This document shows, in pieces, positions 56,767 to 64,000 of a stretch of DNA of 64,000 nucleotides; the first letter of the stretch is position 1, and the number at the start of each line of letters is the position of its first letter. The notes under the pieces were generated by a model. The model saw nothing but the letters and a program-made list of their open reading frames with translations. It was not told the origin of the DNA and searched no databases. Origin of the DNA: Earliella scabrosa. Lineage: Eukaryota > Basidiomycota > Agaricomycetes > Polyporales > Polyporaceae. Location: NCBI GenBank assembly GCA_022605405.1, contig JABYQQ010000019.1, positions 372,001-436,000 on the forward strand, in the 5' to 3' direction. Made by a program: the position numbers and the translations under genes.

Positions 56767-57753
56767 TCACGAGACGATGTTCTTAACTGGCGAGAGAGCG
56801 TGTCTCGAGCGGGGGTACCGAGGGGCAGAGGGCTTGCGCCGTGACACCTTCTTGACCTTGACCTGGGGAACGTAAGAAAGGGGAAGAGATATCGAAGAAT
56901 GAAGCGCTCACTTTTTCGCCCGAGTCTGCGCAGATACGCCTCCGTTTGCAGCTGACACGCCTGACCTGGTCGTCCGCCACCTTTGATGTTTCTCTCCGCA
57001 CCACGGGGATCTCCTGGGACTCCTCGCGATCGATGTTGTTGGAAGTGGCGCCCATGAAGATAGTGAACGGTAGTAGGGCGATCGAAGCGAAGCACATGGC
57101 GATGTAGAGGACCGCGACCGCGCCGAGGTAGAGCGACTCGGCACCGGCCGCGATGTTGAACTTGGAGACGAGGGAAGAGGCGACGGGCTCGATGCTGTCC
57201 TCGCTGAACTCGGGAACGAGCATGATATCCCAGACGCGGGTGATGTTCTCGGGGCTCGTGATGGTGAAGGTGACCGCCTCGGATTCGTCGGTGTCGAACT
57301 TGGGGAGGGGGATGACCTCGCAGACGAGGCTGACGTTGTCGGGGACCGTGATAGCGATGGCGATGGCGTCCGCGATGGTCTCCTCCCTGATGGTGATGCC
57401 GGCGGCCTTCACGAACCCGTCCGGGATGTATTCCTCCTCTGCCTCCTCCTCCGCCTCCTCCTCCTCTGGCGTGACAGTCTCCTCAATCTTCTCGTCTGCG
57501 ACCCAGGTCAGGTTGCCGAGAGCTGCACGAGTTCAGGTCCACATTAGCCTGCCGATCACCGAGGGACGATGGATGGGTACTCACAGCGCTGCTGCCTCTC
57601 CCAGGCGTCGTACTGCGAACGGAGCTCCGCCATGCTGAACTTCCTGTACTGCCCGTCCTCGGACCAGCCGAAGAACGGGAGCCCAAAGGGCGTGGAGAAA
57701 GTCGAAGTCGCGAGCTTGTTGTCACGAAGACTCTCGGTAGTGGAGCGGGACAT
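56767..57753 (-). CDS. Single-pass membrane protein (291 aa), function unknown
   Basis: Three exons on the minus strand: 57753-57585, 57522-56912 and 56862-56767. The introns (62 and 49 nt) keep frame; total 291 aa. The start MSRSTTESLRDNKLATSTF is followed by an aromatic GLPFFGWSEDGQYRKFSMAELRSQYDAWERQQR. Then come an acidic run (TPEEEEAEEEAEEEYIPDG), an Ile/Val/Thr-rich region of about 110 residues and one membrane segment (ESLYLGAVAVLYIAMCFASIALLPFTIF, about 195-225). The basic C-terminal tail (RRVSCKRRR, KVKVKKVSRRKPS) should face the cytosol. No signal peptide and no recognised family. The 5' leader is a run of CCCAT/CCCATAC-type repeats (57760-57805). Confidence 0.75.
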
Positions 57754-57759
57754 GATGGA

Positions 57760-57805
57760 TATGGGAATGGGGTATGGGTACGGGTATGGGAATGGGAATG
57801 GGTAG
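57760..57805 (-). repeat. Short tandem repeat in the 5' leader of the 291-aa gene
   Basis: Units of 6 bp of the type gggtat/gggtac/gggaat (plus strand) are repeated about seven times immediately before the ATG. Confidence 0.7.
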
Positions 57806-58087
57806 GTAGCAATGTGTGGATCAAGGGAAAGGTAGGTAAGGATGAGGAACGCGCGGGGCGGGAAGATATACTCGCAGCCCGCGGAAGGCTGACATCCGAA
57901 CCGAACCTGATCGAGGCTGACCATGTTCGGTTCGGACGTCGGCCACGCACATCCTTCACCTGCTGGCGGTCACTTGTGCTCGATCGCACGCTATTCGGAC
58001 CTACCATGTTCGTGCGGCGGGTCTCGACTTGCTCTGGCGAGCGTGGTGACTAGGGCAGAATAGAGTAGATTGACGCATAATGAACGA

Positions 58088-58876
58088 TGGATAGCTCGAG
58101 CAACGATAATTTAGCACTGTGCTACGCAGATTAACGAACAGCACAGCAGTGGGAGGCGTTGGCAGTAGCTCACCTGTGTCTCGAGGGTTGTGTTAATGAC
58201 TCAAATCCTCGAAGCGGAGCTCCTGAACCAACGACGGAAGAGCTGCGATGAATGGCTCCCGACGTTTCATAGCAAGTTCCGGGTTTGCCTTCAGGTCTTT
58301 CCGGCTACTCTTCACCCAGATGGTGAGATTCTTCAGGGGGTGGCCGCGGGATGTCCTCAACGCGAAGCTCCCGCGAGAGACCCCTGTCGTAGTTCGGATC
58401 GGCTCCTACGAGGTCCAGCGATTCCGGTTGTGCGCACACGGGCGACGAGTCGGGAGAGGAAGGCAGCTCCTTCAGAACGTCGAGCAATGCTGTACACGCG
58501 TTCACAGGTCGGCGGACTTCGGCGGACTTCGGCGGACTCGTTCTCTTCGTCGTCGGCATCTTCTGCAGGATTATCTTCCGCGCTCTCCTCGGGGTTGTCT
58601 TCATCCCCCTGGTCATCCTTACCTTCATCCTGGTCGGACCCGGTTGACTCGGAATTCGCCGTCCTCGTCTACGTCCTCATCTCCGTCTAACTCTTCGCTC
58701 ACATTCTCGTCGCCCTCGTCGCCCTCGTCCTCGTCTTGATTGTCCTTCGTGTCAGCGACAGCAATCCGACACAGGCCCGAGGATACTGCAAGAGTCCGCT
58801 TCCAATCGTCTGTCGTGACTTCGTGTTCGTCGTGCCAAAGAGTAGATGTATCGTGGATAGCTTGAACAACGATAAT
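58088..58876 (-). pseudogene. F-box-family gene fragment, decayed direct copy of 62825-63530
   Basis: About 715 bp align in the same orientation with the 3' half and downstream flank of the partial gene at 62903-64000. Shared features include the 'gcggagctcctgaaccaacga' block and the acidic-run coding region. Deletions (for example the 'gaggatgtccgcgatctcccc' segment is missing) and frame changes destroy coding. The inserted piece is bracketed by imperfect 23-bp direct repeats, tggatagctcgagcaacgat at 58088-58110 and tggatagcttgaacaacgat at 58854-58876 (first 20 bp of each shown). Confidence 0.75.
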
Positions 58877-58881
58877 CGTGG

Positions 58882-58945
58882 GCTTGGGTCTGGCGCTCCT
58901 GACGTGGAGGTTAAGATGGAGCACGTCGAGCAGGTACGGATGGGC
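58882..58945 (+). pseudogene. Fragment of the bromodomain gene
   Basis: About 60 bp read GSGAPDVEVKMEHVEQV on the plus strand, matching SASGAPDVEVKMEDVEKV encoded near 51745-51800 in the bromodomain gene 7 kb away. No other part of that gene is clearly present here. Confidence 0.65.
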
Positions 58946-59024
58946 ACGTGGTGAGGAGGACGGAGGGCAACGTGAGCTCTAGATATGCGGGTCAGTATGG
59001 GGGAGCGTGGTCTGCAAAGATAGC

Positions 59025-59472
59025 ACACGTGCCTGTGCAGGTAGTCCAGATCGATACTGTCCGCTCCGAGGCGCTTGAAGGACTTTTCGATGGCCTCGTG
59101 AACGTATGCCGCACGACCGAATGAAGCCGACCTTGGTGGCGAGGAAGATCTCGTCTCTCTTGCCGGTCCGCTTAAACCTAGGAATGGATCCAATGATAAG
59201 CGGATGACGAAGAGAAGAGTGCGTACCAGTTGCCGATCAAGTCCTTGCTGTCGAGGCAGATGTCTGCGGTATCCCACTTGCTGCAACCCAGTTCGTAGAG
59301 CGTGTGGAAAACCTATGGGAGAGGTGAAACATGGATCGGTGTCGCGAGCCCTTGAAGCGTTCCTCCTCTCTGAGGATGTCTCCGAAGGTAGCGGAGATGT
59401 TCATGAGGCCATAGCCTACGCGGTGACATCTGCGTCCCCGATCTTGCGGGTAGTGAGCTTTGCAGGAGACAT
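59025..59472 (-). pseudogene. Aldo/keto reductase gene relic, N-terminal part only
   Basis: The minus strand from ATG 59472 reads MSPAKLTTRKIGDADVTA, then after a one-base loss VGYGLMNISATFGDILREEERFK, then LYELGCSKWDTADI, DLIGNW, FKRTGKRDEIFLATKVGF and AIEKSFKRLGADSIDLDYLHRH. These are the ordered N-terminal motifs of NADPH-dependent aldo/keto reductases (family catalytic Asp/Tyr/Lys region and the ID-YLHR strand). An in-frame TAG results from the lost base. One intron donor is GG instead of GT, and about half the enzyme after YLHR is absent. Non-functional. Confidence 0.75.
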
Positions 59473-59504
59473 TGCAGGATGAGTGTGGAGTGGAGCTGCT
59501 TAGG

Positions 59505-59640
59505 CCGCGTCGACTCGCAACTCCCAGAGCTCTTCAAGGGCACGAACATGTCCGTGCACGTCCATCGCCCAGACTACCTCTTCCCGTGTAAAGAGTACCC
59601 GGACGACCGACTCAACCAGCGCGGTGCGACCATGCGATGA
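59505..59640 (+). other. Unidentified short coding-like fragment
   Basis: An open stretch reads VDSQLPELFKGTNMSVHVHR then PDYLFPCKEYPDDRLNQRG and stops at 59640. The composition looks like real protein, but I cannot name a family. Likely another gene fragment in this mosaic interval. Confidence 0.25.
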
Positions 59641-59689
59641 CATTCAGGGAGAGGAAGAGGAAGAAGAGTCGCATGCCCTTCCACCTGCT

Positions 59690-60360
59690 CCCAACGCTGC
59701 ACAGTGCACATGCTCAAGCGGTAGTCGCTCCGCGGCGCGCTTGGGAACGCCCTGAGGAAGGAGGAAGACCTCTAGTGACTCACTTGTCGAGCGGGGCGCC
59801 AGACAACGCCACGACGAGGTCGTTGAAGATGTACGAGTCCAGGAGGGGGTCCTCGCAGGATGTTGTTGCTAGACCGACGCACTTCAGCGCGGCGCGATGT
59901 GGATATCGACGTTTGCCAGCAAATGGAAAATGGAGAGGAAAGCCTTGATGTAAGTATTCCGTCTCGTCCTGCCTGGCATATGTGATCGCGGTAGAAGTCT
60001 TTGGCTGGAATCTGCACAGCGACAGCTCGGCGACGAGGGGGTGGTGGGAGAACATGACTCGACGTCCATACGTACAGACCGGCCCGGCGGCCCCGCTGGA
60101 CACACCTGCGGTCGTCCTCCTGCGTCAGCAACCCTAACCTCAGGTCCTCCACTGGGCGCTCCTGGCCTGTCCTATGCTCGCAAGCCAGCCTTTGAAAGTT
60201 CCTCGTACCTCAGAATAAAACCTGTCCGGTCCTGGAGGTCCTAAAGCGCGGACATGTCGTGCTAAGGTCTCTAAGAGCCTATAGTCGGTCATCTATGTCG
60301 TGGATGTGTATGCGACGAACGGGAGCGGGGTACTAAGGTGCGAGAAGGGAGAAGTCTGCG
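59690..60360 (-). pseudogene. Decayed, internally deleted copy of F-box gene J
   Basis: Minus-strand pieces LLDSYIFNDLVVALSGAP, AFLSIFHLLANVDIHIA and a terminal block around 'gtatgcgacgaacg' align in order with J (52730-53660). Several hundred bases are missing and the frame changes repeatedly. Confidence 0.7.
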
Positions 60361-60438
60361 ACTGTTACTTAGATATCTAGACAGAGCACACAGTGCAAAT
60401 TAGACTAAGCAAGGTACCTAGTGGGACTACGCCTCCTC

Positions 60439-62310
60439 TTAGAATGGGAACGTTCCCTTCATGTCCACCTCGTCCCACATCGTACGATGCCGCTCCATTT
60501 CAACCTTTGCAAGCGCATATCTCTCATTGCTTATTGCGCCGTCTGGCTGACATCCGAGGCGAGCGCATAGTTCCTCCACGTTTTGCGTATACTCCTGACG
60601 CGCTAGGTCTTCGGCCCTATGCGCAGCGATCTCCTCGGGAGAGAAGTCGCATGGACAGTTGAACTCCGCGATAGAACTCCACATCTCCTGAAGGTCGATT
60701 AGGAAACCGCGGAGCTCCAATGGCCCATCGGCGATGCAGCGCGTAATGGCCGTCACCAACTTTTCCAGAATGTACGAGTGAGGGAGCTGGGAGACTAGTG
60801 CTCGGAGGGGATGGACACGAGCCATCGTCTTGGTGTACAACCGGAGTCGGCACGCATAGCGATGATGAACGCGAACTATCGCCTGCTCCTCGGGAGACAT
60901 CGCGTCAAATGCATGTGGCCACGCAGGCATTGAGCCATCAGGCGGAAGCTTGATCAGCGACTGGGAGTAGTCGAGAGCAGGGGGTGTGCCGCACTGCATG
61001 GGGAAGGGTGAGATTGTTGCGCCTTGCCAGTTGATCGCACTCGTGACGAACGCAGGACCAGTGGGAGCGACCATTAGATTGCTGAGTGCTAGGTCAGGGT
61101 GGCTTAGCACAGGCGTTGTCATGATGGGATCGGGGGGGACGATAGATGGTGCAGCACGAATGCAGATGTTAAGCAGCCGGCGGAGAAGGGGAGCGTCGCG
61201 AGGCTTGCACTTGATCCTAGGGGAAGCAAGGTTCACTACATCTTCGATTGATCGTAGCTGTAAATCTGCAGCACTGCGTATCATGCTAGCAAAATCAGGC
61301 CCTGAGAAGCCCGTATCATCAGCTAATAAACGAGTACTGAACGTTGGCGCAACTCACAGGGTCCACGATTTGCCTGTACCTTCGCATAGTCACCCCTCCA
61401 CCATTCTCTATTCGCTGTCGGGCCAATCTGATACTTGTCCTTTGACGGCAGTGACAGTTCATCTGGACACGTGTCGCCTGGAGGATAGAGGAGACGTCCT
61501 TGAAGATGTAGAGGGACATCTTTTGCGAAATAGAGAGATCCGTTCTGAGCGAAGGGGCGACGAAGCAACGCGGACTCCAACGCCGCAATGCTAGCCAACG
61601 CTGCGCCAGCGGTCGGACCTGCGATATCCGCCCACCGCTGGCTGAGTGGAACACCTTGCACATATTCCTCGATGATGTACGGCGTTCGTGCAGAATTGCA
61701 GTATGTGGAATTCCATGCGATGACCCTAGGAGGCTTTGGAACGACATCCCAATTCGCGCACAACTCCCGGACATAAGTCATGGTGGCGACCTCGCTGGCG
61801 ACCGCTCGCTGGACGTTGCCATACGCTGGATAGGGTATGCGCACAAAGAGCCGAGTATCGTTGTCGAACTCGAGGAGGAAACCCTTGTCTGAGGTACCTG
61901 CATAGCGTAGCACGGGTTGAGACACAATCCGATCTCGATGGGCTGAGCTTACCTTCGCGGAGCTTCGTCCAGGAGATGCAGCGCTGAGCGCCAGCATTAC
62001 GACATGCGATTTGTTCAAGGGCATCAACATCGAATGGGGTGTATCGAGCGCTGAGGTCTGATAGGCTCTTCAGGTACCGTGTATGACGAAAGCCAGACGT
62101 CTACTTACGATTCTGTTCGTTGCAGAGCCATCGGTTCGTGGTGTACGCGAATAGCATGTCCACTTGATGACTCGCATTTCTTGTTTGGTCAATTTGGACG
62201 GGTCTCAGCATGATAGGAGACAGTGGATGGGCCCTGCGTAGGAAATGGAAATTCTTAACATTACCTTTCAAAGCTGAGCTCGTACGAGAACAGCCAGCGA
62301 GGATCGCCAT
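60439..62310 (-). CDS. Aminoglycoside-phosphotransferase-fold protein (APH/AIM9-like), 569 aa
   Basis: Four exons on the minus strand: 62310-62109, 62057-61953, 61897-61358 and 61301-60439. They join in frame to 569 aa. The N-terminus is basic and may target mitochondria. TTNRWLCNEQ, ARYTPFDVDAL, WTKLREG, FLLEFDNDTRLFVRIPYPAYG, ASEVATMTYVR and PYIIEEYVQGVPL follow the pattern of the fungal APH-like family that includes yeast AIM9. The catalytic loop is LSHPDLALSNLMV (His350, Asp352, Asn357). The second metal-site motif reads INWQGA where the family usually has (I/V)DWQ: Asp is replaced by Asn at about residue 373, which may weaken or abolish kinase activity. Small-molecule or protein kinase function is unproven. 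Confidence 0.8.
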
Positions 62311-62902
62311 TGGTCTCCCCTAGGCAGACGATTGTGCGAACCTACTGACGTGAGGGATAGACGGTCCTAGATCGCCATGGGTGTATGGTGTTAGCACTTC
62401 TGGCCACGTCACTGAGTTGGCTCTCATTGGCGCTGGAAATTTGATACTCAATCTGTCCAGCGAGCGCTGGATGGCCAAGGGGTTCGTGTATGGAAACAGG
62501 GAGTGATCTGCTCTTGAGCCACTGTGAGCTGCCAGTGGCACGTCGACGTCGTCTCGTAGCTATGCCATTGCACGTCCATCCGCTCTAGCTTGAGTTGGGG
62601 TTGCAGACGAGTAGAAAATGCAGTATACTCAATACATGGACACTAGGTGTCAGAGAACGACTGAGCATTGGGTGCAGCTCAGGTGCAGCTGCATCTTAGT
62701 AGTAGTAAGTACTAGAGAATTCTGGCCGACGCGTAAGTCCTACTCACGGTGTGCGTGGATGTCATGTTGACTAATCGTAACAGACCAGCGAGCAGGATAC
62801 GGTCACTGGGACCGTGTCCAACGTTGACTGTGCTACGCAGGTTAACGAATAGCGCAGCAGTGGAAGGGGTTGGCATAGCTCACCCGTATCTCGAAGGTTG
62901 TG
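62311..62902. other. Intergenic, no supported gene
   Basis: Upstream side of the APH-like gene and downstream side of the terminal F-box-family gene. From about 62825 the sequence is shared with the fragment at 58110. Confidence 0.4.
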
Positions 62903-64000
62903 TTAATGACTCCTATCCTCAAAGCGGAGCTCCTGAACCAACGACCGAAGAGCGGCGAGGAATGGCGCCCGACGCTTGATAGCGAATTCCGAGTCGGCCT
63001 TCAGGTCTTTGCGGTCAGTCTTCACCCAGATGGTAAGAGTCTTCAGGGGTTGGCCGCGGGACGTCCTCAAGGCGAGGATGTCCGCGATCTCCCCCGCGAG
63101 ACCCCTGTCGTAGTTCGGATCGGTTGCTACGAGCTCCAGCGATTCCAGTTGTGCGCACACGGGGGGCGAGTCGGGAGAGGAGGGCGGCTCCCTCAGAGCG
63201 TCGAGCAAGGCTGTACACGCGTTCACAGGTCGGCGCACTTTGGCGTTCTCGTTCCCTTCGTCATCGGCATGTTCTGTAGCATTCTCGCCTGCGCTCTCCT
63301 CGGGATTGTCTCCACCCTCCTCTTCGTCCTCACCCTGGTCGGACCCGGTTGATTCCCCATCCTCGTCTTCGTCTGACTCTTCGGTCGCATCCTCCTCCTC
63401 GTCCTCTCCGTCGTCCTCGTCGTCGTCTTCGGCGTCCTTCGTGTCAACGACAGCAATCCGACGCAGACCCGAGAACAACGCCAGGGTCTGCTTCCACCCG
63501 TCCGCCGTGACTTTGTGTTCGTCATGCCCATCGACCCTCAACTCTGTCACAGGCGCAGCCCCAAACGCGTCCCGCAAGTCCCGCAGAACGTCGAGCCGTT
63601 CCGGGGGATCCTCCGGGAGCCAACCCGCCAAGGTAACCTCGGTTCCTGTCGGCGTACACCCGACGAGCTCGTACTCCTGCCACCATGACTGAAGCACCGC
63701 GATGGATTGGACTAGGGAGAGGATTGGCAGCACGCTTCGGTCCCGCGGGAGACTGTACAGGGCGGTGATTGGCGTTTCCGGCTCGGAGTTCGGGTCGAGA
63801 TACCGAAGCCGTCGATTAAGGTGCACGTTGAGGTCCGTGGGGAGCGGGCTGAGCTTCGCGAGGAACCCGGCGATGTTCAGCGGGAAGTCTTCCAGAGAGA
63901 ACTTGCGGAGCGTCGAGGGGAGGCGCAGAGATGATCCGTCTGTGAGGGCGAGGTTGATGCGGCGAAGCGTGAGCTCCTCGAGGACGGGGTGCTTCCGGAC
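62903..64000 (-). CDS. F-box-family protein L, partial (5' end beyond window)
   Basis: An open minus-strand frame enters the window at 64000 and stops at 62903, giving 365 residues of the C-terminal part. Leucine-rich strands (HPVLEELTLRRINLALTDGS, then LRKFSLEDFPLNIAGFLAKL) and a FGAAPVTELRVDGHDE block align with genes J and K (FSAAPLVELRINGHSE in K), so it belongs to the same F-box/LRR group. The F-box itself would lie outside the window. Unlike J and K it contains a strongly acidic insertion of about 70 residues (DDEDDGEDEEEDATEESDED and on), likely disordered. Its 3' half is duplicated at 58.1-58.9 kb. Confidence 0.75.
   Translation of the reverse strand, partial: VRKHPVLEELTLRRINLALTDGSSLRLPSTLRKFSLEDFPLNIAGFLAKLSPLPTDLNVHLNRRLRYLDPNSEPETPITALYSLPRDRSVLPILSLVQSIAVLQSWWQEYELVGCTPTGTEVTLAGWLPEDPPERLDVLRDLRDAFGAAPVTELRVDGHDEHKVTADGWKQTLALFSGLRRIAVVDTKDAEDDDEDDGEDEEEDATEESDEDEDGESTGSDQGEDEEEGGDNPEESAGENATEHADDEGNENAKVRRPVNACTALLDALREPPSSPDSPPVCAQLESLELVATDPNYDRGLAGEIADILALRTSRGQPLKTLTIWVKTDRKDLKADSEFAIKRRAPFLAALRSLVQELRFEDRSH

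Noticed and set aside
1..64000. CRISPR array, rRNA operon, transposase or LTR retrotransposon
   Set aside because: No regularly spaced repeats with unique spacers, no rRNA-like stretches, and no reverse transcriptase, integrase or transposase motifs in any frame examined.

Overview
The window is nuclear DNA of a filamentous basidiomycete, most likely a wood-decay agaricomycete of the Polyporales type. This is inferred from GC-rich exons, many short GT-AG introns of about 50-80 nt, TATA boxes 40-110 bp before several starts, a crowd of fast-evolving F-box/LRR-like genes, and a secreted GH43 arabinanase. No ribosomal RNA, CRISPR array or intact transposase gene was seen. Most genes here are spliced, so the models below were built by joining exons by eye.

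Layout. 0-3.4 kb: poorly conserved hypothetical genes and a spliced minus-strand gene, then a tRNA-like element. 5.6-7.1 kb: a seven-exon secreted GH43 gene. 8.8-9.4 kb: a 39-bp minisatellite. 9.6-30.4 kb: a large imperfect inverted duplication (arms about 8 kb, spacer about 4.7 kb) carrying F-box-family genes. The arms hold A, B, C, D on the left and D', C', B', A' on the right. A and D are intact on both sides, B is intact only on the left and C only on the right. The spacer holds a broken D-like copy, a 78-aa Tudor-type gene and another F-box-like gene. 31.3-35.5 kb: two more F-box genes of the coiled-coil/F-box-like type, one frameshifted.

38.9-52.1 kb is a conserved, mostly housekeeping block: an MDP-1 HAD phosphatase, two paralogous multi-pass membrane proteins flanking an FSH1-type serine hydrolase, a small membrane protein with a cysteine-rich tail, and a bromodomain protein. 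52.4-64 kb returns to accessory character: two intact F-box genes, a single-pass membrane protein, a 2.3-kb graveyard of gene fragments (F-box, bromodomain gene, aldo/keto reductase), an aminoglycoside-phosphotransferase-like gene with an altered metal-site residue, and an F-box-family gene running off the end.

The window reads as a birth-and-death F-box locus. F-box proteins usually present substrates to SCF ubiquitin ligases. Here they are copied in inverted and direct orientation, partly homogenised by apparent gene conversion, and lost by deletion and frameshift, next to a stable housekeeping segment.
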